64,000 nt of DNA from Spirosoma foliorum (GTDB taxonomy: Bacteria; Bacteroidota; Bacteroidia; Cytophagales; Spirosomataceae), in NCBI RefSeq assembly GCF_014117325.1, contig NZ_CP059732.1:2679001-2743000 (forward strand). The letters are read 5' to 3'. Each line of letters starts with the position of its first letter. Within the stretch, counting starts at the first letter, position 1. The position numbers and the translations under genes were made by a program. The notes under the pieces are model-generated. The model ran no database searches. It saw only the letters and a program-made list of their open reading frames with translations, and was not told where the DNA came from. This document shows positions 1 through 8,554 of this stretch, piece by piece.

Positions 1-260
1 TTTTTATCAACCCCAATAAGTCAGCTTTCATGATTTCATGTTGCAAACTCAATTATGAAATCATTCACTATATCAACTATGCATTATTGCCATAATAAAG
101 GCAATTCTTTGCTAAATCTTAATCAATAAACTGATTTATTGATTAGTAGGTTGGCCTTTATTGGTTTCTTCGTTTAAAAATTGCGCGTCTCTATTATTTG
201 ATTTTTTTTACAAAAAAAGTAAAACCTAAATAAATGTAAAACCATTTAACATGATTTGCC
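1..260. other. AT-rich intergenic leader
   Basis: This stretch before the first gene is AT-rich and has no open frame with coding character. It presumably holds the promoter of the DUF4407 gene that starts at 261, but I could not place a convincing Bacteroidota TAnnTTTG box. Confidence 0.5.
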
Positions 261-1943
261 ATGAAAACGAACTCTGTGAGTAAGTTTAATTTACGAGAAG
301 TGTTTTCCTACAAGGTTAATGGAGCAAATCTCTTAACCAAAACCACCAAAAAATGGCTAAATATTACACGATCTAATGTATTTATTATGGCTTTTTTGGA
401 GTCAATATCTTGGGGCTATTTGGGCTGGCTATTCGCGGATGATGAGACAATTCGTTGGTTCACAGGAATTAGCCTCGGACTTATTGTATTCACTATAGTA
501 TGGGCCTTAGATACAATGTTAGTTTTACTCGACAGAGGTAAAACCTTTTATGATGAGAAAATATATCAAATGGAAGAAAAGGAGGAGGTTGTAAAGAACG
601 GGCAATTTGGAAAGATGCTGGAATATCTATCTAAAGTAACTGATAACAAAGTTCTTTCAGCTGCGGTATTAACTCGGACCTTGTTGGCCGGGGGTTCTTT
701 GTTTTTTACGGCACCATATTTAACTCAGTTAGTATTTAATAAAGATATAAACCTGGCAATTGAAAAACAATCAAGCGCTATTATTTCTAATAAAAGAACA
801 AGTATTGAGTTTAAAGCCGATGCAAAGATAAATCATGTACGAAAAGAATTAGACTCAGCAAGTAATGAAGAGATAAAAGAGATCGGAGGAGCTGGAATTA
901 CAAGAAGGAAAGGAAAGGGAGAAACTGCCAAAGCCATAGAAGAAAAGAAAAAAACTAAAGCAAATGAGTTAAATCACCTTCTAAAGGAGAAAGAAAACTC
1001 CCTAAAAGATTTCGATAGTTTAGTAAAAGATAAAAAGTATTCTGATTTGGCGAAGAAATGGGGAATAAACATTCCTCAAAATTCGATGGTTGAGCGTAGT
1101 AAAGTTATCAATCCAATTCTAGAGACAAGCGAAGCGGCAAGAGCGGAGATGACGATCCAGGCTCTACTACTATTTATATTTATTTCCTTGCTATTGCTTA
1201 AAATATATGAACCTCGTGGAGTGCGAATTTATCTTAGCGAAGCCTTACAACAGTCATATACAACTTACATGAATGGCGGATACAACAAATATCTTGAAAC
1301 GCATGAAAGATACAATGGAACAGCCCCATTACAGCCGTATGAGTTTGAGGAATTTATGATTTATGTATACCCTAAAAAGCGGCAAAGTGAAAAAGATTCA
1401 ATTATTAGCAAGGAGGATAAAGCTAGATTAGAAATCATAAAAAGCTCAATTGCCGATCTTGAAGTAGTAAGAAAAAATGAAGAATCAATTATAAAAGCAC
1501 CATTAGAAGCTTTAAATACAGAATTAAAAGCTAAGCAGTCAGAATTAAGCACTCTAAATAAATCGAAAGGATCTCTAGAAAATAAAATCAAAGACCTTTC
1601 CAAAATCATCATAGAAAGTGGAGGTGCAATTTCAGAAATAGGAAAAATGGATCGTCAAAATAATGGTTCTCGAATAAGCTCAGATACACTTGAAATCACC
1701 AAAGTCCTTATAAAGCAAAAAACTACTCATTCAGCGAGTACAACAGATAAAGATTTAACCGAAAAGCAGCTGAAGCAATGCAATCAAGAAATTGCAATTA
1801 TAGATGGACAAATTGAAGGGATAATAGCAAAAATTGAAAAAATATCATCCCTAGTAAACCATATAAATCAAAAAATAGATGGACTAAAACGCAGAGAAAT
1901 AGACTTGTATGTTAGCTTGACTAACAAAAATCCTACTAAGTGA
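261..1943 (+). CDS. DUF4407 family membrane protein
   Basis: This 560-residue protein resembles the DUF4407 family, large membrane proteins of unknown function in Bacteroidota and Actinobacteria. Hydrophobic segments lie near residues 42-62, 70-92, 135-157 and 298-316. A charged coiled-coil-like stretch rich in Lys and Glu separates the third and fourth segments (about 165-290). A second long Lys/Glu coiled coil fills the C-terminal third (about 380-550). The layout suggests a membrane-anchored protein with large cytoplasmic coiled coils. It stands alone: its neighbour on the right is convergent, and a hairpin at 1981-2031 separates them. The family call comes from overall architecture and the N-terminal motif around SWGYLGW, so the function remains unknown. 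Confidence 0.7.
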   Translation: MKTNSVSKFNLREVFSYKVNGANLLTKTTKKWLNITRSNVFIMAFLESISWGYLGWLFADDETIRWFTGISLGLIVFTIVWALDTMLVLLDRGKTFYDEKIYQMEEKEEVVKNGQFGKMLEYLSKVTDNKVLSAAVLTRTLLAGGSLFFTAPYLTQLVFNKDINLAIEKQSSAIISNKRTSIEFKADAKINHVRKELDSASNEEIKEIGGAGITRRKGKGETAKAIEEKKKTKANELNHLLKEKENSLKDFDSLVKDKKYSDLAKKWGINIPQNSMVERSKVINPILETSEAARAEMTIQALLLFIFISLLLLKIYEPRGVRIYLSEALQQSYTTYMNGGYNKYLETHERYNGTAPLQPYEFEEFMIYVYPKKRQSEKDSIISKEDKARLEIIKSSIADLEVVRKNEESIIKAPLEALNTELKAKQSELSTLNKSKGSLENKIKDLSKIIIESGGAISEIGKMDRQNNGSRISSDTLEITKVLIKQKTTHSASTTDKDLTEKQLKQCNQEIAIIDGQIEGIIAKIEKISSLVNHINQKIDGLKRREIDLYVSLTNKNPTK

Positions 1944-1980
1944 CCTAATAAATTAGTTAGAAAAATCGATCATTATTTTT

Positions 1981-2031
1981 AAATACTCAAAGAGGTAGCC
2001 TCTTTAATTTAGGTCACTTCTTTGAGTATTT
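1981..2031. terminator. Hairpin between convergent genes, probable bidirectional terminator
   Basis: The arms at 1981-1996 and 2016-2031 pair over 16 bp with one G-T wobble. A smaller alternative hairpin (agagg/cctct) lies inside the left arm. The hairpin sits between the convergent DUF4407 and kinase genes, the expected place for a shared terminator. T-richness on both sides is modest. Confidence 0.55.
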
Positions 2032-2108
2032 AAGCTTATATGGTACTATATCTCAAACTAAACGGGTGATTAGAAAGGAAGCAATTGACATATTTTTTTA
2101 TACTTTCC

Positions 2109-2630
2109 TTATAACTTCAAATGTTCTCGAGTTTCTTTGACTAAAGAAGCGATTGTAGAATCACCTTTTATAACTATATCTGCTTGTTCCCCCAATACAT
2201 GTTTAACATCAAGTTCAGTTGAGTGATTATCTATTTTTTGAAGTTCAACAGATGAATAACGGAGATAGAGTCGTTCGGAACGGGTTTGTACATCTGTTTC
2301 AATATGGACATGAATCATCTCAAATGGACTCACCAACTCTTTAATTAAGCTGATTACCTGAACATGACGTATTCCATCAATGATAAGATTGCCTTCAGAT
2401 CGCCATACTATCTGATTTAGAACGTTATCACAAAACAGTCTGGGATCTTCTTCCAAAAGTTTTTCACCTAAATTCTGTAAGTTCTCACGGGTTGGGTCAA
2501 TATTGCTTTGCATTGCTTGTAAGCGCACATAATCGCCAAAGCTAGTTCGGGGCCATCCCAACTGATCTGCTAATTCAGTGGTTAATGTAGTTTTACCACT
2601 GCCAATTCTACCGGAGAATGCTACTACCAT
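2109..2630 (-). CDS. P-loop nucleotide kinase-like protein
   Basis: This 173-residue protein starts with a Walker A loop (GRIGSGKTT, residues 7-15), followed by an NMP-kinase-like architecture. An FGDYVR segment comes after the first helix, and IDGIRH near residue 105 fits the strand and DGxR element of adenylate or dephospho-CoA kinase-like folds. The length is typical of small nucleotide or nucleoside kinases. It is the last gene of a seven-gene minus-strand operon, 10 bp after the ASCH gene. Next to a radical SAM enzyme and a methyltransferase, it could phosphorylate a nucleotide or a modified base or sugar intermediate. That role is inferred from context. A dephospho-CoA kinase or shikimate kinase-like substrate cannot be excluded. 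Confidence 0.7.
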   Translation of the reverse strand: MVVAFSGRIGSGKTTLTTELADQLGWPRTSFGDYVRLQAMQSNIDPTRENLQNLGEKLLEEDPRLFCDNVLNQIVWRSEGNLIIDGIRHVQVISLIKELVSPFEMIHVHIETDVQTRSERLYLRYSSVELQKIDNHSTELDVKHVLGEQADIVIKGDSTIASLVKETREHLKL

Positions 2631-2640
2631 AATTTGAGTA

Positions 2641-3174
2641 TTAACCTAAAATAACCCAGCCTCTACGATCCCGCTTATCAATATACAAATATGAATCTAG
2701 GCAAGCTATTTCATCAATAGCCATCAGAGTTGCATATTGAGACTCTTTCTTCCGTTGCCAAAAATCAGACCCTTCTACACATAGAGCAGAAGAAAATGTC
2801 CGCTGTATTTGCTTAAATAGAGAAGGAGTCAACTGATAAGACCAAATCTGGGAAATCTGACAAAGTCCTATAATGGGTCCACCAGAACGCTTTAGTAATA
2901 AAACGTCTCCTACATTTACTTTATCGTAAGGGGCAGTCTTATTGATTGAGAATCTTGACTCAACAGTTTTACGACCTTCAAAAATATACTGTAAGAACGG
3001 TTCTACAAAGATACCTAAGTGTATCTTAATGGACTGATCTTGAGTCAATTGCTCAATTCTAGTGGACCAGAAGTTGTTGGAATGAAGATTGTTGTGAAGT
3101 ACTGTAATAAGCTTGCCCCTTTGGGACAATTCGTGATGATATGAAATGAATAATTGATTCGTAGAGCGTGTCAT
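2641..3174 (-). CDS. ASCH domain-containing protein
   Basis: This 177-residue protein has an ASCH-type core in residues about 50-115: IHLGIFVEPFLQYIFEG, then a KTVESRF element, then VGDVLLLKRSGGPIIG. ASCH domains belong to the PUA-like fold, bind RNA or modified nucleotides and are often fused or adjacent to RNA-modifying enzymes. The first 50 residues are not recognised. Its start overlaps the stop of the upstream methyltransferase gene by 4 bp, suggesting translational coupling. In this operon it may recognise the substrate of the neighbouring modification enzymes, which is inference. Confidence 0.72.
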   Translation of the reverse strand: MTRSTNQLFISYHHELSQRGKLITVLHNNLHSNNFWSTRIEQLTQDQSIKIHLGIFVEPFLQYIFEGRKTVESRFSINKTAPYDKVNVGDVLLLKRSGGPIIGLCQISQIWSYQLTPSLFKQIQRTFSSALCVEGSDFWQRKKESQYATLMAIDEIACLDSYLYIDKRDRRGWVILG

Positions 3175-4394
3175 TCTGTCGAAATGTCAAGTTCTTTCAG
3201 TAATGCAACAATTTTATGTTGCTCTGCCTGGGCAAGCGACTGCACACTGAAAACTCGATTGATTGTTTCTGATAAAGAATAACCAGATTGTAGAAAATCT
3301 AAGAATGGGATTAACTTATGAACCGAAACGACTGTAAAAGCTATGTTATCAGAAGTCCATATAGTTATCTGATTTCGCTCGGTAGCACGACGTGACACGG
3401 AATGAAAAAACTTTCCATCTGGATTGGTAGGCCAGTAATTAAAGTATCCCTGTCGGTCATCGCTTTCCTTACGCAGTTGTATCTTTTTATATCCTATCCG
3501 GTATTCAGTCCAAGCGGCTTGATTCAAATGTAGAGCATGTTGTGGAGCTATCAAAGTATCTTTTACTTTCTTAAAAATCCATAAATCGCCTGATCGCCAA
3601 TTATCCCATTTCACTTCATTGATACTCAATACGTGACGTTCAAAAGCTGGCGTTTTGTAAATTAATACCCTAGGTATCTTTCTCATTAATTGAAATCCTC
3701 GTTGAGTTGCAATTCCCAGAATTGCTCGCCGGTCAGATGAGGCCGAAGGTCGAGTTAGAGAAGGTAAGACACTGAGCCAAAATTCACCTCCTATTTCCAA
3801 TAGTTCTGATCCTCTATCAAGGTATGCTTCGTAGAAATCAAGGTACCAAGGGGGATCCGCCACGACTAAATCATAAGTTGTTCGACCATCGTAAATTGGT
3901 TTTAATAGGTCGTGCTGAATAACTGAACTAGCATATCCTTGTTGATAAAAGTCTTGTATAAGCGAGGTACTACGTTCATATAAAACCGTATTGACTCCCC
4001 CTTCGACTAACGCAGGTAGTATGGTTTTTACTCCGAACAGAGCGACTCGTTCGTTTGAATTAAAGTTGCGTCCGACACGCTTTACAAGATAATTAACTGT
4101 TTCAAGGTCAAAACGCCAATCGAAGTCATTGGGATGCTCATCGGCTAGAAAAGAGGTGTCTTTCACTGCCCGTCTTTTCGTTACCTGTTCGAATGTATAA
4201 TTACTTGAATAAGGAATAAGTGCTTGATTAAGAGCCTTCTCAACATCCGTAGGGAAGGCTCCTAAACTTTCATCTAAATAATTGGCTAAAGGCAGTATAT
4301 CACCAGAATGACGCTGATGCACTCTTTGTAGACGGGCTACAAGGCGTTTCTGATAAGAAGCATCAACACTCTTCTTTTCTTTGCTTAATCCCAT
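3171..4394 (-). CDS. DPPW-motif SAM-dependent methyltransferase
   Basis: This 407-residue protein carries a DPPW catalytic motif (residues 180-183, preceded by the hydrophobic strand YDLVVA). This motif is typical of MT-A70-like and other N6-adenine or amino methyltransferases. A Rossmann-like strand with the SAM-binding region lies near 116-142 (VALFGVK, then NTVLYERS). The order, SAM region before catalytic motif, fits a gamma- or beta-type amino-methyltransferase. The N-terminal 100 residues and the long C-terminal region have no assignment. The gene overlaps the radical SAM gene by 10 bp and the ASCH gene by 4 bp, so the three are probably translated together. The substrate (DNA, RNA, nucleotide or protein) cannot be read from sequence. 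Confidence 0.72.
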   Translation of the reverse strand: MGLSKEKKSVDASYQKRLVARLQRVHQRHSGDILPLANYLDESLGAFPTDVEKALNQALIPYSSNYTFEQVTKRRAVKDTSFLADEHPNDFDWRFDLETVNYLVKRVGRNFNSNERVALFGVKTILPALVEGGVNTVLYERSTSLIQDFYQQGYASSVIQHDLLKPIYDGRTTYDLVVADPPWYLDFYEAYLDRGSELLEIGGEFWLSVLPSLTRPSASSDRRAILGIATQRGFQLMRKIPRVLIYKTPAFERHVLSINEVKWDNWRSGDLWIFKKVKDTLIAPQHALHLNQAAWTEYRIGYKKIQLRKESDDRQGYFNYWPTNPDGKFFHSVSRRATERNQITIWTSDNIAFTVVSVHKLIPFLDFLQSGYSLSETINRVFSVQSLAQAEQHKIVALLKELDISTE

Positions 4395-5389
4395 ATCATA
4401 TGCTCGAATACACGTTTATAGCGCTGTTCGGCTGTGAATCGCTTCTGCAATTCATCATTCCACACGGCAACGGCTTCTTGCTGTATACTAATAGCTTGGT
4501 GGTGAAGGGAGGCCATTCGAGGTATAGATGGTGAAAATGTTTTAATTGGTAGTGGAATAGTACGCAGGAGAAAATTAGGATGAATTCTTTCCTGTATTTG
4601 ATCCATAAAACTAATCATTTTATTCTGTAAGCTATCCGCTGTTTGCGCTGTTAGAGTAACATAACCATACATATCTAGGCGGCTTTCCACTAACCGTTTC
4701 ATTATTACAAATTGTTGGTCGAATAGCTCTGGGTAAGTATTTGTATTGAATGAAAAAGATTCTGGATCGAAACCTTTAAAACAACCAACTCGCCCGTAAA
4801 GGCTAGGTTCTGCAAGTCGGCCGATTTCCTCTTTCGATAGGTGTTCCCATAGGTAATTGTTACTCAGATTGTCGTCTGACCATACATATACTTTTCCTAC
4901 TAACCCCCGGCGACGGACAGCATCCGTGAACCAGAGTATCCATTCCGGAATCAGATCAGGTTGACCACCCGATAAATCAATAATTGGTAATGGTTGCTCT
5001 TCTGCCTGATAAAGGTCTAGTAGTTGCTCAACAGTTAAATAAGCAGCATGCTTGAGGTTACCGCTCAACAAGTTGTAATCAACGAAACAGTACCAACATC
5101 TCCAACTACAAACAGCGTTCTGAAATACTTGCACACGTACAAGATTTTCAAAAGGAAGTTGCAAAGCATGATGTGCCGGGTCAATCGGCAAAGAGTTTTC
5201 AGGAAACCCTGCCGAAGACTCTCTACGAAAATGGTGAACCCTACCATACCCAGAGCAATTATAAGGCAATGTCAAATCATTACTTTGAGCGCTACCAGAA
5301 AATTGCGTAATTAGTATTTGTTCATTCTCTTTATTAAACCCCTTTTTTCGTAGCTGCTCCGAATGTTCATACGTATTAATTAAGGCCAT
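4385..5389 (-). CDS. Radical SAM enzyme
   Basis: This 334-residue protein has the canonical CxxxCxxC iron-sulfur motif at C94, C98 and C101 (CSWRCWYC), where the third spacer residue is aromatic as usual. A glycine-rich DLSGGQPDL segment about 40 residues later corresponds to the GGE-type SAM-binding motif. It is shorter than SPASM enzymes and shows no second cysteine cluster, so it is likely a compact single-cluster enzyme. It lies between the cysteine-rich protein and the DPPW methyltransferase in the operon and overlaps the latter by 10 bp. Radical SAM enzymes catalyse difficult methylation, thiolation or rearrangement reactions. The actual reaction is unknown. Confidence 0.85.
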   Translation of the reverse strand: MALINTYEHSEQLRKKGFNKENEQILITQFSGSAQSNDLTLPYNCSGYGRVHHFRRESSAGFPENSLPIDPAHHALQLPFENLVRVQVFQNAVCSWRCWYCFVDYNLLSGNLKHAAYLTVEQLLDLYQAEEQPLPIIDLSGGQPDLIPEWILWFTDAVRRRGLVGKVYVWSDDNLSNNYLWEHLSKEEIGRLAEPSLYGRVGCFKGFDPESFSFNTNTYPELFDQQFVIMKRLVESRLDMYGYVTLTAQTADSLQNKMISFMDQIQERIHPNFLLRTIPLPIKTFSPSIPRMASLHHQAISIQQEAVAVWNDELQKRFTAEQRYKRVFEHMIWD

Positions 5390-5396
5390 AAATTCA

Positions 5397-5990
5397 TCAA
5401 CTAAAAGAAAGTATTAATTGAGTGCCTGCTGGAGGACTTTCGAAAAGACGAATGTCAACATAGCGCATTACTAGTCCGGTCAGATACTGTAATTCATTTT
5501 CCGTCAAATCACGATCATAGGGGATGTTATGCCAGTAGCGAATGCATTTCCGGCAACAAGTTGCCGTAGCATGTTGAGCACAATATATAATGTTTTTCGG
5601 TGTCATTGGAGTCTGCCTGCCATCCCAAATAGACTCTCTACCTGAATCACTTATTGAGCTCTGAAGCCGCTTATAAATGTCCTTCTGCATTTGCTCACGT
5701 CCCTTTTGGAATTTTCTCCAACTTACTTTTTGATCCAACTTAATTGTCCAGAAAAGATGACGGATATACTCTTTACGTAAAGCAGCAAAAAGAGTATCGG
5801 TATCGTTAAGGTCACGATTATACACTTTATTCCAGTCCACAACATCAGCATCGCAAGCCTGACATTTACCACCTTGATAATCTTCAATCTTTAGTTTCCC
5901 TTTTTTAGGTCGAAAACAATGTAGATCTTCCTCACACCTAGTACTAGTGCAGCTTATTTTAGGTAAGATTATTTGATCGTCATTTGCCAT
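5397..5990 (-). CDS. Cysteine-rich, probably zinc-binding protein
   Basis: I do not recognise this 197-residue protein. It has two cysteine clusters. The N-terminal one has C14, C19, C25 and a CxxC at 43-46. The second, near residues 138-150, has CAQH followed by TCCRKC and RYWH. These look like structural zinc sites or an iron-sulfur site. Only 7 bp separate it from the downstream radical SAM gene, so it could be a partner or scaffold for that enzyme. The middle is charged and rich in aromatic residues. No catalytic motif is visible. Confidence 0.6.
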   Translation of the reverse strand: MANDDQIILPKISCTSTRCEEDLHCFRPKKGKLKIEDYQGGKCQACDADVVDWNKVYNRDLNDTDTLFAALRKEYIRHLFWTIKLDQKVSWRKFQKGREQMQKDIYKRLQSSISDSGRESIWDGRQTPMTPKNIIYCAQHATATCCRKCIRYWHNIPYDRDLTENELQYLTGLVMRYVDIRLFESPPAGTQLILSFS

Positions 5991-6006
5991 GTGGATTTTT
6001 ATAAAT

Positions 6007-7284
6007 CTAGCTTAATGCATTCTCTAATATTTCTTTCTCTTCTATGCTCAATATATCAAAGCGAATGTACTCATTTAGAATGGTTTTAGCAGTAAGACGA
6101 GGATCTGGATTTGTTGGCTGAAGGCTTACAGCCGTGCTCCACCAGTTCCGATTTTGCTGAAGCTTTAAAAGGTATGCAAGATAATTTGCCAATGCTCCTG
6201 GGGGAACATTTTCCTGACTAGCTATTTCGATTACTTTCGCTTTTAATGCCTGTTCCCGACCACCGGCGGCTTTTACTACTTTGAATGCTAATTCTCCTCC
6301 ACGCCCATCTAAGACTACATCATTCGCGAATTGATTGGCAGCTTTTTCTTCATCTGAAAGATTCATTTCGGACGAGAAGAGAGCAGAAGTTTCAACTACT
6401 TCTCGTACTGTTTCATCCAAATAATCTGATGCATGCTTCACCTCATGTAACAAATCAAATAGCCAGCGAATTATAGATGTAGTATTTTGCTTAAGCACAA
6501 TTACGTTACGCCCACTAATTCGAAAACAGGCACCGTGGAAATTTACAGTATCGGTTAATGGCAAGACAGGAATTCCTAGTGACCAAACATATCGTAACGT
6601 GTTTTCAAAAGTAAGCGGACCGAACGTGACTTCTACTTGAGAACGAAATTCGTGATAATCAGTTGGGATGGATTTTACTGGCAGATTTGCACTTGCTTTT
6701 AAGAGGATTTCGGCTAGCGTTTTTGCATAAAGGGTATAAGCAGCAATATCAGTTACCTCTGTATTGATAGGTTTTTTGTAACGAGTGTTATAGTGCTGAT
6801 AAGCAGGTAAAGGAAGCGATTGTAGTTCAACAATATCTTCGGCAGATATAGAGAAAATTTTGGCAACCTTAGCTAGTGTTTGTTTTATTGCTAACTGATA
6901 TGATTCATCATTACTATCGAAACGATTTATTATATCTGTCGCCCATGTAGGTAATAAACGTCTTTTGACAAAAACTTCCGAAAACCCCACTTGTTTCAAC
7001 ATAGCTAATAAGCGCTGCCACGAAATGGCTGCTTCATCTTCAGGCTGCGAGACAAAGTTCCAACCTTTAATAGTCTCAATTCGACCTTGATTAAGAATAC
7101 TTGCTGAGCTTGGAAGGTCATCAGGAACAGGTATATTTGATGTTAAAACTTGTTGACGGAGAGCTTCAATATCTTCTGCGTTTTCAGGGAATATGAATCC
7201 GTGCTGCTGGAGCGACTGATGGAACATCTGCTCAAAAGCATCGGAATCCGGCTCGTGAGAATTTTTGAGCGGGTTATTGTTCAT
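6007..7284 (-). CDS. ImmA/IrrE-type metallopeptidase
   Basis: The protein is about 425 residues when started at the ATG at 7284. That start sits in an 11-bp overlap (ATGAACAATAA) with the stop of the sigma-like gene, a typical coupling arrangement, and I prefer it to the longer frame from 7332. A zinc-protease HEVKH motif lies at about residues 280-284, inside LFDLLHEVKHASD. The preceding residues (IPVLPL, then a FRISGRNVIVL-like strand) match the ImmA/IrrE/COG2856 peptidase fold. ImmA-type proteases cleave repressors or regulators after DNA damage or other signals. Here the obvious candidate partner is the sigma factor encoded immediately upstream, or an unseen repressor. That pairing is inferred from context only. 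Confidence 0.78.
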   Translation of the reverse strand: MNNNPLKNSHEPDSDAFEQMFHQSLQQHGFIFPENAEDIEALRQQVLTSNIPVPDDLPSSASILNQGRIETIKGWNFVSQPEDEAAISWQRLLAMLKQVGFSEVFVKRRLLPTWATDIINRFDSNDESYQLAIKQTLAKVAKIFSISAEDIVELQSLPLPAYQHYNTRYKKPINTEVTDIAAYTLYAKTLAEILLKASANLPVKSIPTDYHEFRSQVEVTFGPLTFENTLRYVWSLGIPVLPLTDTVNFHGACFRISGRNVIVLKQNTTSIIRWLFDLLHEVKHASDYLDETVREVVETSALFSSEMNLSDEEKAANQFANDVVLDGRGGELAFKVVKAAGGREQALKAKVIEIASQENVPPGALANYLAYLLKLQQNRNWWSTAVSLQPTNPDPRLTAKTILNEYIRFDILSIEEKEILENALS

Positions 7285-7948
7285 CGCGCTTAATATATAA
7301 GGTTCGATTATCGGCTTTGAGTTGATTTTCAATATGCTGTTTTACAGCATCATTACCTCGCTGTATTATCTTCCGAAGGTTATCTTTCTTCACGTTGTAT
7401 TGTCGAGCAAGTGATTCTAAAACATCTGGGGGTAGGTTACGGGCTTGTTTTCCCTTTCCCTTTTCATAATAATTGTAATAAGTCAAAAGGATGTGCCGAT
7501 CGCGCGGACTAAGCTTTGCCAATGCCTGTTGCACCAAGTCTTCTTTATAGGTAACCTTTGATGATGAGTTTGAAGCCTGTTTCATTATCTTAAAGGCATT
7601 AATAGCATCATCAGGCGGATATCGACGATCACTGAGCAGGCGTTGATATTCCTGTCTAGCTATAACGATTAGCCAGCCTTGTACATTTCGCTCAATTACT
7701 TCAGGGGTACCTTCAGAGTCTGCTTGAAAAGAGCCAGCATATATCAGAACTTGATAAAATGTGTTCTGCAGTATAGCTCGTTTGACTTCATCATCAGATG
7801 AGTCTTCACGGCATATACGAGATAGGACATTCCACAAAAATGGCCGGTGCCTAATGTAGAAAATATCAAATGCCTTATTACGTTCGATCTCGTCTTGTTG
7901 CTGGGCAATCAGTTTGAGTAGCTCTGGGTCGGATATACTGTTGACCAT
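7274..7948 (-). CDS. RNA polymerase sigma-70-like (ECF-type) factor
   Basis: This 224-residue protein has the two-domain layout of an ECF sigma factor. A region-2-like helical segment spans residues about 25-100 and includes LQNTFYQVL and GWLIVIARQEYQRLL. A region-4-like segment spans about 135-205, with LSPRDRHILLTYY followed by a helix-turn-helix (LARQYNVKKDNLRKIIQRG). It is first in the seven-gene operon and coupled to the metallopeptidase. It lies 36 bp from the edge of a perfect palindrome shared with the divergent CBASS-like operon. It may control one or both operons. Sigma-like regulators inside modification or defence cassettes are unusual. Confidence 0.75.
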   Translation of the reverse strand: MVNSISDPELLKLIAQQQDEIERNKAFDIFYIRHRPFLWNVLSRICREDSSDDEVKRAILQNTFYQVLIYAGSFQADSEGTPEVIERNVQGWLIVIARQEYQRLLSDRRYPPDDAINAFKIMKQASNSSSKVTYKEDLVQQALAKLSPRDRHILLTYYNYYEKGKGKQARNLPPDVLESLARQYNVKKDNLRKIIQRGNDAVKQHIENQLKADNRTLYIKRDEQ

Positions 7949-7983
7949 ATTGGCTGTTGATTAATCACGTTTGAGCGAGGTGA

Positions 7984-8047
7984 TTTATTAATAGAAGTAG
8001 CAACCGTGACAAGGGGTAATGTCACGGTTGCTACTTCTATTAATAAA
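7984..8047. promoter_or_regulatory. Perfect 27-bp inverted repeat between two divergent operons
   Basis: The arms at 7984-8010 and 8021-8047 are exact reverse complements over 27 bp with a 10-nt spacer (aaggggtaat). The repeat lies between the start of the sigma-led operon (7948, minus) and the DUF2188-led operon (8059, plus), so both directions see the same outward-facing sequence. It could be a double operator, a duplicated promoter recognised by the encoded sigma factor, or a 5' mRNA hairpin. A simple terminator is unlikely because neither operon ends here. Confidence 0.85.
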
Positions 8048-8058
8048 CGCTTCTAAAT

Positions 8059-8283
8059 ATGGCAAAATCAAACGTACACATTGTGCCCCGTGGTGATCAG
8101 TGGGCCGTAAAACGTGCTAACGGACAACGAGCAACTCGTCTTGTCGACACACAACAAGATGCTATAGATGTCGGTCGCAATATAGCTCGTCACCAGCAGG
8201 TTGAGTTAATCATTCATAACCAAGATGGTCAGATCAATCGACGTGACTCTTACGGGCATGATCCTTATCCTCCACGAGGTTAA
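8059..8283 (+). CDS. DUF2188 family small protein
   Basis: This 74-residue protein matches the DUF2188 pattern: HIVPRGDQWAVKRANG, a TQQDAIDVGRNIARHQ helix and VELIIHNQDGQI. DUF2188 proteins are small, widespread and of unknown function. It opens the CBASS-like operon, starting 11 bp after the palindrome. All genes down to the CD-NTase run the same way. Its role in the system, if any, is unknown. Confidence 0.8.
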   Translation: MAKSNVHIVPRGDQWAVKRANGQRATRLVDTQQDAIDVGRNIARHQQVELIIHNQDGQINRRDSYGHDPYPPRG

Positions 8284-8337
8284 CCGTATTTGTACTCATG
8301 GCCACATAGCTGGTCCATTAACCAAATTAATTGAAAA

Positions 8338-8496
8338 ATGCAGAATTCAAATGTAATTACTTCTGGCGATTCTGTTCGCTTAAGATTTTTAAATGTAGCA
8401 GAATTTGAGGCCAGCGGACAAAATGGTCAGTTGATGACTCTGGCTGCAATTGTTTGTCTGTTGATTGTGGCAATTGCCATAGCAAAAAGCCTTTAA
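8338..8496 (+). CDS. Small single-pass membrane protein
   Basis: A 52-residue open frame encodes a polar N-terminal half and one strongly hydrophobic C-terminal segment (residues about 32-49, LMTLAAIVCLLIVAIAIA) ending in KSL. The start follows the DUF2188 stop by 54 bp. The position immediately before an Sa_NUDIX-like gene is informative: known Cap16-type CBASS effectors carry transmembrane helices fused to a NUDIX-like domain. Here the membrane part may be a separate peptide acting with the NUDIX protein. That is inference. Confidence 0.6.
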   Translation: MQNSNVITSGDSVRLRFLNVAEFEASGQNGQLMTLAAIVCLLIVAIAIAKSL

Positions 8497-8499
8497 ACC

Positions 8500-8533
8500 G
8501 TAAGCGGGGTAATAAATCTGTTATCCCGCTTAC
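8500..8533 (+). promoter_or_regulatory. Intra-operon hairpin, possible attenuator or mRNA processing site
   Basis: The arms at 8500-8512 and 8521-8533 pair over 13 bp with one wobble around an 8-nt loop. The hairpin lies between the membrane peptide stop (8496) and the NUDIX-like start (8555). It has no following T-tract, so it may set relative expression or mRNA stability rather than terminate fully. Confidence 0.5.
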
Positions 8534-8554
8534 ACAATCTAACTTCTTTTATCA

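Noticed and set aside
7984..8047. Terminator interpretation of the 27-bp palindrome
   Set aside because: It lies between two divergent gene starts, not after a gene, and the spacer and flanks lack a T-tract after a GC-rich stem in either direction.
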